64,000 nucleotides of DNA from Haloarcula salinisoli. Lineage in GTDB: Archaea > Halobacteriota > Halobacteria > Halobacteriales > Haloarculaceae. The position numbers and the translations under genes were made by a program. The stretch's first letter is position 1; each line of letters starts with the position of its first letter. The notes below the pieces were generated by a model. That model had not been told where the DNA came from. It did not search any database and saw only the letters and a program-made list of their open reading frames with translations. Below, piece by piece: positions 16,104-24,168 of this stretch. The stretch is from assembly GCF_019599405.1 (NCBI RefSeq), contig NZ_RKLQ01000002.1, positions 186,001 through 250,000 on the forward strand, read 5' to 3'.

Positions 16104-17468
16104 TCAGTCCTTCGAGCGGAGTTTCCGGAGGAGATACGCGACACCGAGCCCGCCGGCGACCAGCGCCAGGGATTTGGCGGCCTTCGAGGCCCCTCTCCGG
16201 ACCGACGAGCCGTCGTCGATGTGGGCCAGGATATCGTCGGTGTCGTTTGGCACCGGCTCGGGGTCGGCGCCGGCCGCGGCGGCGGCATCGGGGTCTTTGA
16301 GCATGTGCCCCGTGGTCAGGCAGACGACGGACTCGTCGTCCTCGACGACGCCCGCCTCGCGGAGCTTGTGCAGGCCCGCGATGGAGGCGGCCGACGCAGG
16401 TTCGACGCCGACGCCCTCGCCGGCGAGTTCGCGCTGGGCCTCGGTGATCTCCTCGTCGGAGACGGCGACGGCGGTGCCGCCCGTCTCGCGGATGCCGGGC
16501 AAGGCCTTGGGCGCGTTGACCGGGTTGCCGATGCGGATGGCGGTCGCACGGGTCTCGACGTCCTCCCAGCGGTTGGTCTCCTCGAGGCCCTCGTGGATGG
16601 CTTCGACCATCGGCGCGGCCCCTTCGGCCTGTGCGCCGGTGAGCTTGGGCACCTGGTCCTCCGTGATGGCGCCCGACTTGACGAGCTCGCGGAAGCACTT
16701 GTACAGCGCCGCGGTGTTGCCGGCGTTGCCCACGGGGAGGACGATGCGGTCGGGGTACTCGCCGTAGTCGGCGTAATGTTCCTCCATGATTTCGAGGCCG
16801 ATGGTCTTCTGGCCCTCCAGGCGGAAGGGATTCAGGGAGTTCAGGAGGTAGGCCTCACCCCGGCCCGCGAGGTCCTGGACGCGGTCGAGACACTGGTCGA
16901 AGTTGCCGTCGACCTCGAGGATACGGGCCTGGTGGAGCGCGGCCTGGGCTATCTTCCCGGCGGCGACCTTCCCGGCCGGCAGGAGGACGAGCGTCTCCAG
17001 CCCGGCACGAGCGCCGTAGGCCGCGAGCGCCGCGGAGGTGTTCCCTGTCGAGGCACAGGCGAGGCGGTCGACGCCGACCTCCTGGGCCACGCGGACGCCG
17101 ACGGTCATCCCCCTATCTTTGAACGACCCGGTCGGGTTCATCCCCTCGTGTTTCACGCGCAGGCTGTCGACGCCGGCCGACTCCTCGATTCGGGGCACCT
17201 CGTGCAGCGGGGTGTCGCCCTCGGGGAGGGTGACGCCCACGTCGAAGGGCAGGGCGGCGTGGTAGCGCCAGACGCCCGACCCCTCGCCCTCGAACTCGTC
17301 GAAGGTCGGCAGGTCGGCGTAGCGCACTTCCAGCAGCCCCTCACAGTGGTCGCAGGTGTAGCGAACCTCGTCGAACGGAGCGAACGTCTCCCCACACTCG
17401 ATGCAGGCCAGCCAGACGCCGTCGTCGGCTGCCGGCGGCACGTCGTCGGTGAGTTCCAGGTCGGCCAT
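16104..17468 (-). CDS. thrC: Threonine synthase, 454 aa
   Basis: PLP enzyme converting O-phosphohomoserine to threonine. An N-terminal zinc ribbon (C22xxC25, C39xxC42) precedes the fold-type II domain. The PLP lysine is K117 in NPTGSFKDRG, and the phosphate-binding loop is VLPVGNAGNTAALY. The ATG at 17468 is preferred over one 27 nt upstream because family homology begins with MADLELTDD. Unusually, after the catalytic domain there is an acidic linker and a hydrophobic tail (LALVAGGLGVAYLLRKLRSK) that looks like a C-terminal membrane anchor. lysC is about 6 kb away. Confidence 0.94.
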   Translation of the reverse strand: MADLELTDDVPPAADDGVWLACIECGETFAPFDEVRYTCDHCEGLLEVRYADLPTFDEFEGEGSGVWRYHAALPFDVGVTLPEGDTPLHEVPRIEESAGVDSLRVKHEGMNPTGSFKDRGMTVGVRVAQEVGVDRLACASTGNTSAALAAYGARAGLETLVLLPAGKVAAGKIAQAALHQARILEVDGNFDQCLDRVQDLAGRGEAYLLNSLNPFRLEGQKTIGLEIMEEHYADYGEYPDRIVLPVGNAGNTAALYKCFRELVKSGAITEDQVPKLTGAQAEGAAPMVEAIHEGLEETNRWEDVETRATAIRIGNPVNAPKALPGIRETGGTAVAVSDEEITEAQRELAGEGVGVEPASAASIAGLHKLREAGVVEDDESVVCLTTGHMLKDPDAAAAAGADPEPVPNDTDDILAHIDDGSSVRRGASKAAKSLALVAGGLGVAYLLRKLRSKD

Positions 17469-17495
17469 TATCGTGTCGATGGTCCCATCGGGCAA

Positions 17496-17781
17496 AAGTC
17501 GGACGGTTACGGGCTAGGAGTGGCAGGCGCAGTCGAGTTGGGGGACGCGAACCCGAATTCAAACAGCCTGAAAGGGGCCGCTCGCTCCGGGAAGGCGGGC
17601 GACAGAAGGACCGCAGCGTAGCGAGGAGCGTCGTTCGAGAGAGCTTCGCTCTCTCGGGATGCTGCAAGACCTTCGGTCTTGCACAGGTCGCGAATCTCCG
17701 ATTCGCTCACTCACGAAAGACGCTGTGCGTCTTTCGGACGACAGCGAGCCCCCGACCGGCGTCGGGCAGTCAGGGCCGCCC
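17496..17781. repeat. Intergenic hairpin array (no gene)
   Basis: No coding potential is seen. Four perfect 3-nt-loop hairpins stand in line: 17636-17656 (CGAGAGAGC stem, loop TTC), 17664-17682 (GCAAGACC, loop TTC), 17690-17706 (GCGAATC, loop TCC) and 17714-17736 (CGAAAGACGC, loop TGT). The first and last stems are the same sequences as stems at 8599-8619 and 8626-8648, but with different loop bases. This marks the array as part of the same dispersed family as element A. Confidence 0.65.
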
Positions 17782-18168
17782 TCAGACCGTATCGCCGTCG
17801 AAGGAATCGATGCTGTCGTGGACCGCCGCGGCCCACTCCTCCAGCGCTTCGTGCATCAGCTCGCGGGCCTCCTCGAGCGGTGTCGCAGTGTACTGATAGA
17901 CGTGGCCACCGCCGTCGAGCAGGCGGCGCTCTCGCTTTGCCAGCCCCTTCTCACGCAATGTCGACAGCGAGCGATTGACGTTCGAGCGGTCCCGCTCCAG
18001 GGCGTTGGCTAGCTCCTCGACAGTACTGCCGGGCGTCGAGAGCAGCGTCCGGTAGGTGCGAACCTCGTGACTCTGGACGCCGAAGACACACGCCATCACC
18101 TCCGCGAGGTCCGGGTCGTCGGTGGCCATCAGGTCGCGAAACTGCTCGGGCGAGGGGTCGAGACTCAT
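17782..18168 (-). CDS. Winged helix-turn-helix regulator (TrmB/MarR-like), 128 aa
   Basis: A compact wHTH protein: TPGSTVEELANALERDRSNVN is the HTH, followed by RSLSTLREKGLAKRERRLLDGGGHVYQYTATP (recognition helix and wing). C-terminal helices probably form the dimer interface. An in-frame ATG 18 nt upstream is possible, but MSLDPSPEQFRDLMA is more typical of haloarchaeal relatives. No signal domain is present, and the adjacent genes do not reveal the regulon. Confidence 0.8.
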   Translation of the reverse strand: MSLDPSPEQFRDLMATDDPDLAEVMACVFGVQSHEVRTYRTLLSTPGSTVEELANALERDRSNVNRSLSTLREKGLAKRERRLLDGGGHVYQYTATPLEEARELMHEALEEWAAAVHDSIDSFDGDTV

Positions 18169-18226
18169 ACGACGGCGGATAGGCACGCCGGGCGCATAAA
18201 CGGAGTCGTTACCTCGAACTCACCCG

Positions 18227-18457
18227 TCACTCCTGTCCGTACCCCTGCTGCTGGAGACAGCTTCGCATCTCCTCTCGGGAGTCGTGTTTGTGGAGTCGGG
18301 TCGGTGTATCGCAGTACCAGGTCCCGTCGTATCGCAGTGTCACCTCGTGTGACGAGCCGAGAAACTCGGTCTGGACGACGACGCGACGGCCCGACTCGAG
18401 GGCGTCGAGTATCGTCTCGGTGTCCGTCTCACCAGCGTCGACGACGAGTGGCTCCAT
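18227..18457 (-). CDS. Uncharacterised small haloarchaeal protein, 76 aa
   Basis: The sequence begins MEPLVVDAGETDTETILDAL and contains GRRVVVQTEFLGSSHEVTLR and DGTWYCDTPTRLHKHDS, ending EEMRSCLQQQGYGQE. It has an alpha+beta pattern, acidic composition and haloarchaeal codon use. AT-rich sequence (about 18483-18492, TTATTCT on the plus strand) lies at TATA distance before the ATG. I do not recognise a family with known function. Confidence 0.65.
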   Translation of the reverse strand: MEPLVVDAGETDTETILDALESGRRVVVQTEFLGSSHEVTLRYDGTWYCDTPTRLHKHDSREEMRSCLQQQGYGQE

Positions 18458-18671
18458 CGAGTGTATGTACCCGACTCTCCGGTGTTATTCTGTCGGTCGA
18501 GAGACCCTGAACTGTCGTGCCAGGGTCGTGTGCGCGTGTCGCACACGTACACTGCTGTGTCAGCTTTATTATCCCGCGTTCACCGCCCAATATAACCATA
18601 CTGGGTCGGTGCGTCTCGGTCACGCGTCCGAGCAATCTGTTTACAGGGACCGTCGGTAGCGGGGCGGTAGG

Positions 18672-20714
18672 ATGTACGATAGACGAACGGTACTCGCAGG
18701 GACGTTCGGGGCGGTCGCAGCGCTCGCGGGCTGTCAGGGCTCCGGCGACTCGGGGACGCCAAGCGGGACGCCCACTGGGACGGCGACGCCAGCACAGATG
18801 ATGAACATCGACTACGGGGAGTGGTTCGCCGACACCGACAACTTCGACGGGACGGTGGACATGCGTGGGCAGTCCTCGGTCACCGTCTCCGTCGGTGCAG
18901 CGGGCAACAGCGGCGACTTTGCCTTCGACCCGCCGGCGATTCGCGTCGACCCCGGGACGACCGTCGTCTGGGAGTGGACCGGCAACGGCGGCGAACACAA
19001 CGTCGTCGCCGACGACGACAGCTTCCGCAGCGGCGACCCGGTGAGCGGGGACAACACCTACGAGCGCACGTTCGACACGGAGGGTATCCACCTGTACTTC
19101 TGTGACCCGCACGACTCGCTGGGGATGCGCGGCGCCGTCGTGGCCGGCGACCCCTCGGGCGGAGGTGGCGGCGGTGGCGAGGCCGACTACGGCTTCGAGG
19201 CGGCCACCTTCGACGCCTACTGGTACTCCCTCTATAATATGAGTACCAACATCGCGATGAGCGGTAACGGCGTGCCGTTCCCGTTGAACGAGCAGATGGA
19301 ACAGCTCCAGTCCAACCGGATGCCCGCGATGCTCGAAAACTCGGAGGTCGACCAGCCGCCCATCGCGAACCCGAACCTCTCGCTGGCATCGTTCACCGAA
19401 GGGGACCCGGCCTTCACCCAGCAGCCGGTGCTCGAAGACGACAGCGGCCGCCCGGACGCGAGCACGCTAGCGTGGGACAAGAGCCAGTCTTCGGGCATCG
19501 TCAGCCCCTCCTCGGTCGGCTGGACCCACCTCAAGGGTGTCACCTGGGCGAAGAACTTCCAGGCCCACTTCGACCTGCTGCCCGAGGAGATGGCGCCGAA
19601 GTTCCGGGCCCAACTGCTCTCGACGCTCGCACAGGTCGGTATCAACGCCGCCATCCTCGTGGGCGGCTCTCGCGAGAACGGCGCCTTGACCGCCGGCGAC
19701 AGCTTCGAGTTCCTCTCGGAGTACCGCCCGAGCGCGGGCGAAATCGTCGACGACACGCACCGACCCCACCACCACGCGGCGATGCTGTGGTTCCTCTCGG
19801 ACATGAACAGCCTGGCCCAGAACGGCTGGTTCGGCTACGAGAACCCCAGGCCGCTGATTCCCGCCAACGCGGGCGACGACGCCGTCTTCGACCCGCCGGT
19901 TGGCATCCAGGGCATCGCGGACGGCGTCGCGTCGGCGACGATGGACCTGTTCGAGCCAAGGGCCGTCGCCCAGCAGGAGTCGACGCGCTCGGTGGGCCTG
20001 ATGCTCGCTGCCACGGGGTACTACGGCCCGCAAGCCGGGAGCGACGAGCAGCTGTCGGCCGCCGTCGACTACGCCAACGGCCTCGCGGGCGTCATCGAGG
20101 ACAACCTCGACGGCAACGGCAAGGTGGCAAACGGCGCCCAAAACCAGGCGGCAACCCAGGGTATCGTCGGCCAGGGGCTGCTGTGGGCCTCCCAGCTCGA
20201 CGGCGTCGACTACACCAGTACCGCCGAGGACGTGCTGGGGTACATGACCGACGAGCTGTGGGCGCCCGACGCCGGCACGTTCAGCACGGGCGTCGGCGAC
20301 GACACCTACGCCATCACCGCCCGGGACGCCGGCGACATCACCGGCGGGCTCAACGCCGCCGACGCCGTCCTCGATATGTCCGGCGCCCAGGAGACGTTCG
20401 CGCAGTTCTTCAACGGGACGTTCAACCGCGGACGCCTCCAGCGCGCCCAGCGCCAGCCCTCGGTCAGCGACTCCAACCCCGACGAGCCGCCACTGCCGCC
20501 CGAAGCCGGCGGAGAGTTCGGCCAGGCAGCCGTCTACAACGGCGAAGTCGAGTACGACACCCAGTCCGGCGAGTGGTCCGTCACCGACGACCGGTTCTAC
20601 ACCGGCGAGGCGCTCTACCTCGCGAATCAGGATATCTGGGTCGGCAACTGGGGCGGGGACTTCTACCAGGGTCGGGGCGTCCCCGGCCAGAGCGACGAGC
20701 CGCCGGAAGCCTGA
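18672..20714 (+). CDS. Halocyanin-domain lipoprotein fused to a large unknown domain, 680 aa
   Basis: MYDRRTVLAGTFGAVAALAG-C21 is a Tat lipoprotein signal with lipobox. After a Thr-rich linker and acidic spacer, residues about 70-160 form a type I copper (halocyanin/plastocyanin) domain with ligands H109 (GEHNVV), C144 and H147 (YFCDPHDSLG) and M152. A glycine run (164-169) leads into about 510 further residues that I cannot place. This part contains RPHHHAAMLWFLSD, repeated helical segments such as GLMLAATGYYGP and GIVGQGLLWASQLD, and looks all-helical, possibly an alpha/alpha toroid. Normal halocyanins end after the copper domain, so this is a fusion. It would act outside the membrane, perhaps passing electrons to the C-terminal module. 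A TTTACA element at 18640-18646 may be its TATA box. Confidence 0.85.
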   Translation: MYDRRTVLAGTFGAVAALAGCQGSGDSGTPSGTPTGTATPAQMMNIDYGEWFADTDNFDGTVDMRGQSSVTVSVGAAGNSGDFAFDPPAIRVDPGTTVVWEWTGNGGEHNVVADDDSFRSGDPVSGDNTYERTFDTEGIHLYFCDPHDSLGMRGAVVAGDPSGGGGGGGEADYGFEAATFDAYWYSLYNMSTNIAMSGNGVPFPLNEQMEQLQSNRMPAMLENSEVDQPPIANPNLSLASFTEGDPAFTQQPVLEDDSGRPDASTLAWDKSQSSGIVSPSSVGWTHLKGVTWAKNFQAHFDLLPEEMAPKFRAQLLSTLAQVGINAAILVGGSRENGALTAGDSFEFLSEYRPSAGEIVDDTHRPHHHAAMLWFLSDMNSLAQNGWFGYENPRPLIPANAGDDAVFDPPVGIQGIADGVASATMDLFEPRAVAQQESTRSVGLMLAATGYYGPQAGSDEQLSAAVDYANGLAGVIEDNLDGNGKVANGAQNQAATQGIVGQGLLWASQLDGVDYTSTAEDVLGYMTDELWAPDAGTFSTGVGDDTYAITARDAGDITGGLNAADAVLDMSGAQETFAQFFNGTFNRGRLQRAQRQPSVSDSNPDEPPLPPEAGGEFGQAAVYNGEVEYDTQSGEWSVTDDRFYTGEALYLANQDIWVGNWGGDFYQGRGVPGQSDEPPEA

Positions 20715-21013
20715 GACGGAGCGCCGTGGGTGTCGTCCGACCCGGAGGCCGTCCAAACCGGACGCGACGACACCACTCCGTATGAGAGGGGGTGTCCGGG
20801 GCCACGAACCCAGATGGCCACCCGTTCCCGAACGTGTCGAAAAGGGTAGCGTTTCGGGTGGAACGACTGTGTGTACTGTTCCCGAGCGGAGGAGAAGGGG
20901 TGTGAGTTCGAGTGGAAACGGCGCCCGGGCAGCTGGCTCAGTGTCGTCTCCGGCGAGAACAGTTCGCAACCGTATCGAAACGCATACTGTTTCGGATGGA
21001 GCCTGCCCGAAAC
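20715..21013. other. 300-bp intergenic region with an isolated ORB-core palindrome
   Basis: No convincing gene is present between the halocyanin fusion and the TM2 gene. The palindromic core GTTTCGGGTGGAAC at 20851-20864 is identical to the core of the origin repeats near 58.5 and 58.8 kb, but the following G-run is missing. Related but imperfect sequences occur at 20906-20919 (GTTCGAGTGGAAAC) and 20989-21002 (GTTTCGGATGGAGC). Confidence 0.5.
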
Positions 21014-21271
21014 TCAGGTCATCTTCATCACGTCGATAATGCAGATGACGTGGACCAGCGGCGCAAGGAGGAAGAACAAAAAGCCGATGAGGACGAACGT
21101 CAGGATAAACGAGATAGCGTAGTAGCACACGATTCCGATTATCCACCAGATAGCCCGCTCCTCAGCGCCCACATAGTAGTGACCGAGACCCGGGAACACC
21201 AGGGTCAACAGAATCGCGACTATCTGGTCGTCGTTCGTTCCACCCGTGTTCGCGCCGCCTGAAGCTGGCAT
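21014..21271 (-). CDS. TM2-like small membrane protein, 85 aa
   Basis: Two hydrophobic hairpins are visible: IVAILLTLVFPGLGHYYVG, with the GLGHYY turn characteristic of TM2-type proteins, then AIWWIIGIVCYYAISFILT and a third segment FFLLAPLVHVICIIDVMKM. The N-terminus is a short polar Gly/Asn segment. The start at 21271 is backed by an AT-rich TATA-like sequence (about 21292-21302) at 21-31 bp. It is divergent from the SDR gene. Function is unknown. Confidence 0.8.
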   Translation of the reverse strand: MPASGGANTGGTNDDQIVAILLTLVFPGLGHYYVGAEERAIWWIIGIVCYYAISFILTFVLIGFLFFLLAPLVHVICIIDVMKMT

Positions 21272-21362
21272 GAAGATAGCATTTCGATGATGTGTGTAAA
21301 AAATACTGGTTCCGGACCGAACTGACACAACTTCTATACTCGTCTCGGTCGGGGATGTCTCC

Positions 21363-22091
21363 ATGGAAGACGACACTGTCCTGGTCACGGGCGCGAGTTC
21401 GGGTATCGGCGCAGCGACGGTCCGGCGGGTCGCCGCCGACGGAGCGGACGTGGCGTTGCTGGCCCGGAGCGAGGACCGGCTCCTGGAACTGGCCGACTCG
21501 GTCGCAAGAGACCACGGCGTCGAGACCCACGTCGTCCCGGCCGACGTTCGCGACAGCGCCGAGGTCGCGGCCGCCGTCGAGTCCACCGTCGAGACGCTGG
21601 GGCCGCTCACCGGCGTCGTCGTCAACGCCGGCCTCGCCCGGGGGAGCGACATCGAGACGATGACCGACGAGGCGTTCCAGACGATGCAGGGCGTCAACGT
21701 CAACGGCGCCTTCTTCACCGCCCGCGAGGCGCTTTCCCCGCTCCGCGAGACGGCCGGCAACATCGTCTTCATCGGGAGCTTCGCCGGGAAGTACCCCCGG
21801 CCGTTCAACCCGGTGTACGCGGCGACGAAGTGGTGGATTCGCGGCTTCGCGATGAGCCTCGCCGCACAGGTCGGGGAGGACGACATCGGCGTCACCGTCG
21901 TCAACCCCTCAGAGGTCCGCACGGAGTTCGAGAGCGCCGACGGCACCCCCTTCGAGGAGGTGTTCGCGGAAGGCGAGGTGACCGAACCCGAGGCGGTCGC
22001 CGACGCCGTCGCCTTCGCGCTCTCCCAGGAACCGCCGACGACGGTCAACGAACTCGATGTCTATCGCCGCGACAAGTTCTCGCACTTCTGA
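21363..22091 (+). CDS. SDR-family oxidoreductase, 242 aa
   Basis: Classical short-chain dehydrogenase/reductase. The dinucleotide motif is TGASSGIGAATV (residues 9-20), with NAGLARG, the catalytic serine in FIGSFAGKY, and YAATK holding Tyr and Lys. Acidic or basic determinants after the second strand (LARSEDRL, with R at the end of beta 2) suggest NADP(H), but this is tentative. A TATA-like TCTATACTC lies about 25 bp upstream. The substrate cannot be told from the sequence. Its stop codon directly precedes copy B of the dispersed element. Confidence 0.92.
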   Translation: MEDDTVLVTGASSGIGAATVRRVAADGADVALLARSEDRLLELADSVARDHGVETHVVPADVRDSAEVAAAVESTVETLGPLTGVVVNAGLARGSDIETMTDEAFQTMQGVNVNGAFFTAREALSPLRETAGNIVFIGSFAGKYPRPFNPVYAATKWWIRGFAMSLAAQVGEDDIGVTVVNPSEVRTEFESADGTPFEEVFAEGEVTEPEAVADAVAFALSQEPPTTVNELDVYRRDKFSHF

Positions 22092-22165
22092 GACCACTTT
22101 GTACTTCACGAGAGGCCCCAAAACGACCCCCGTTTGCAAAAACTTGGGAAAAACGGCCGCAGCCG
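22092..22165 (+). repeat. Dispersed element, copy B (downstream of the SDR gene)
   Basis: It starts right after the SDR stop with GACCACTTTG, and 15 bases spanning the stop (22086-22100) are identical to the lysC end. The core TTTGCAAAAACTTGGGAAAA (22134-22153) follows 40 bp later. It is shorter than copy A and has few hairpins between the two conserved parts. Confidence 0.55.
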
Positions 22166-22220
22166 CGAATCCGGTGATACCGCGCCGGAGGCGTATGCCC
22201 CTCCGGCACCCACCGAGACG

Positions 22221-22394
22221 TCACAGTCCCCACCCCTGCGGTAACAGCTCCAGCTGACAGCGCCCGCAGGCCGAAAGCCCGTCCTGCTCGACACACCATC
22301 GCTCCTCCAGGCACAGGTCACACTCGGTAACCCGCCCCCGCCGTCGGTCCCTGATCGTCGTCGACCGGTCGATACCGTGGGCGGGACCCGTCAT
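22221..22394 (-). CDS. Small zinc-ribbon protein, 57 aa
   Basis: A short gene with MTGPAHGIDRSTTIRDRRRG, then the zinc-binding pairs CDLC and CGRC separated by ERWCVEQDGLSA, ending LPQGWGL. Two CxxC knuckles about 15 residues apart are a standard zinc ribbon. The AT-rich TGTAAAAAGT at 22421-22430 lies 27-36 bp upstream of the ATG, so it has its own promoter. Similar tiny zinc proteins are abundant in haloarchaea and mostly uncharacterised. Confidence 0.7.
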   Translation of the reverse strand: MTGPAHGIDRSTTIRDRRRGRVTECDLCLEERWCVEQDGLSACGRCQLELLPQGWGL

Positions 22395-22803
22395 TAACAG
22401 ATACTAGTTAGCTTTGAGAGTGTAAAAAGTTCTTTGCTATGATAGGTCAGTACAGCCGAATCCCCGTCCGTGATGGAGATAGTAACGAAGCGGAGTCGCA
22501 GTATGTGTCGGCCGGCATATCCGCGATAGTTGCCTTCCAGGCGCCATTATAGCCGATTTTATCTCCCGGGAGAAATCCATGCGGCCGGCTGAAAGCAGAC
22601 TGAGGGGAGAAAATATCGATACTAACTAATCGGCGTAATTATTAAACCTCTGGCTTCTGATGTCCCGGTATGCGCTCACAGATTCAACCGAGCGCCGCCA
22701 CCAGCGAGGTGGTGGTATCGAGCGTCGATGCATCGCGGCAGAACACTATCGTCCGAGGCAGGCGGCGGCCGTCTCCGGTGGACACAATAGAGGTGTCGGG
22801 CCG
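22395..22803. other. Intergenic region with long leader of the next gene
   Basis: No gene is seen. The left part is the promoter of the small zinc-ribbon gene. TAATTATTAAACC (22637-22649) is the best TATA candidate for the membrane-protein gene at 22804; it would give a leader of about 130 nt, long for haloarchaea, containing a hairpin CCACCAGCGAGGTGG (near 22695-22715). Confidence 0.4.
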
Positions 22804-23940
22804 ATGAACGGGCTCCTGTTGCAGATTCCAGTCCTCGGCCTCGGCCTCGAGGAGTTTCTCCTGCTTGTCATCACCGCGGCGGCCGGCGGGGCCTTTGGCG
22901 CTGCCGTCGGCGCGCTCCCGGCGTTCATCTTCACCGGGTTCATGGTGTTCCTCGGAGAGGGCCTGGCGGTGCTCAGCCGGGAAGTGGTCGCACTCGACGG
23001 TGTCGCCGCGACCACCCTCACCGCAGGCATCACTGGCACCATCGGCTTCGGACCGATAACCGGGCCCCACGTCGCCTTCGCCGGCGGCGTGGCCGCCTCA
23101 GCCTACGCGGGCAAGAAGTACCCCGAGATGGAACCCGAGGGCTGGGACTACCACTTCGGGAAGAACATCCTCTATGCCTTCGGGACGAAGCCGGATATCC
23201 TGGCCGTCGGGGCCGTCTTCGGCGTTATCGGGCTGCTCATCGCACAGGTCCTCGGGGCCGTCGGATTCCCGACCGACGGTGTCGCGCTGTCCATCGTCAT
23301 CACCGCGTTCCTCGGTCGCGCGGTGTTTGGCTATCCACTCGTCGGTGAGGCCAGCGGGTCGAGCATACTCGATATGTCACCGTTCGAGCGCGAGGAACCG
23401 CGGATGAGCGCCGACGGCGGTGAGCCGAGCGAAGCGAGGCGAGCCTCGTCGGAGCCCCGCTCCGACGGCGGCACGGTGCCCCAGGAACACGCCGGCCGGC
23501 TGGCGACCGAGCCGTGGCTCCCCCACCAGTACAAGTGGAGCGGTGTCACTGCGATCGGCATCGTCGGGAGCATCCTCGGTGCGTTCGTCTACATCCAGAC
23601 GGGCAGCATCTTCCTCATCTACGGCCTCTCGGCCATCAGCCTCCTGTTCCTCAACCTCGGCGTCGAGAAGATGCCGGTGACCCATCACATCACGACGCTC
23701 GGGGCCGTCGGGGCCGCGGTCACGACGCCGATGCTCGGCTCCACGGTCGCCGTCCTGCTTGCCGGCATGGTCGTCGGGACCCTCAGCGCACTGGTGGGGG
23801 AACTGACCCAGCGAATCTTCTACTCGCACTCGGGGACCCACATCGACCCGCCAGCGATGGCGTTTACGGTCATGATGTTCCTTATCGGCGTCCTCCACCT
23901 GGCCGGGTTCCTGCCGAACGCCGGGCACCTCGGTATCTGA
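22804..23940 (+). CDS. Uncharacterised polytopic membrane protein, 378 aa
   Basis: Two blocks of hydrophobic helices (residues about 1-190 and 250-378) are separated by a hydrophilic loop of roughly 60 residues. The first block is rich in Gly/Ala (AAAGGAFGAAVGALPAFIFT, TGTIGFGPITGPHVAFAGG); the second has FLNLGVEKMPVTHHITTLGA and HSGTHIDPPAMAFTVMM. The two halves may be related, as in many inverted-repeat transporters. I cannot assign a family with known activity. The loop-coding DNA (23410-23466) contains perfect hairpins like those of the intergenic arrays, which seem to have been inserted in frame. The start at 22804 is the first that leads directly into the first helix. Confidence 0.7.
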   Translation: MNGLLLQIPVLGLGLEEFLLLVITAAAGGAFGAAVGALPAFIFTGFMVFLGEGLAVLSREVVALDGVAATTLTAGITGTIGFGPITGPHVAFAGGVAASAYAGKKYPEMEPEGWDYHFGKNILYAFGTKPDILAVGAVFGVIGLLIAQVLGAVGFPTDGVALSIVITAFLGRAVFGYPLVGEASGSSILDMSPFEREEPRMSADGGEPSEARRASSEPRSDGGTVPQEHAGRLATEPWLPHQYKWSGVTAIGIVGSILGAFVYIQTGSIFLIYGLSAISLLFLNLGVEKMPVTHHITTLGAVGAAVTTPMLGSTVAVLLAGMVVGTLSALVGELTQRIFYSHSGTHIDPPAMAFTVMMFLIGVLHLAGFLPNAGHLGI

Positions 23941-24018
23941 CGGGGGTCGCCCCGCTACCGGGGCGAACGGGAGTGAGCCGGCCACCGCGTCGGTTCGGTG
24001 CAGTTCACTACGTCCCCA

Positions 24019-24168
24019 TCAGGATTGGTCGCCGCCCCGCAGTGCGCTCTCGAAACACAGCGGACAGAGCGAGACGAACCCCGGCAGTCGCTGTACCTCT
24101 CGATACGGTTTCCCGCAGTCCTCACAGTACATCGGCCTCCCGTCCGGAAGCGAGTTCTCCCCGTTCAT
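24019..24168 (-). CDS. Small zinc-ribbon protein, 49 aa
   Basis: MNGENSLPDGRPMYCEDCGK is followed by PYREVQRLPGFVSLCPLCFE and SALRGGDQS. Two CxxC motifs (CEDC and CPLC) about 17 residues apart form a zinc ribbon. Its ATG overlaps the stop of an upstream 58-codon ORF by ATGA, suggesting an operon driven by the TATA box at 24357-24366. Function is unknown. Confidence 0.68.
   Translation of the reverse strand: MNGENSLPDGRPMYCEDCGKPYREVQRLPGFVSLCPLCFESALRGGDQS

Noticed and set aside
20871-21122. 83-codon plus-strand ORF (MYCSRAEEKGCEFEWKRRP...)
   Set aside because: It has cysteine-rich and basic composition unlike haloarchaeal proteins, overlaps the real TM2 gene, and lacks a family or promoter.
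19467-21146. 559-codon minus-strand ORF opposite the halocyanin fusion
   Set aside because: It is a shadow frame with valine/arginine-rich composition and no domain; the plus strand has signal peptide and copper ligands.
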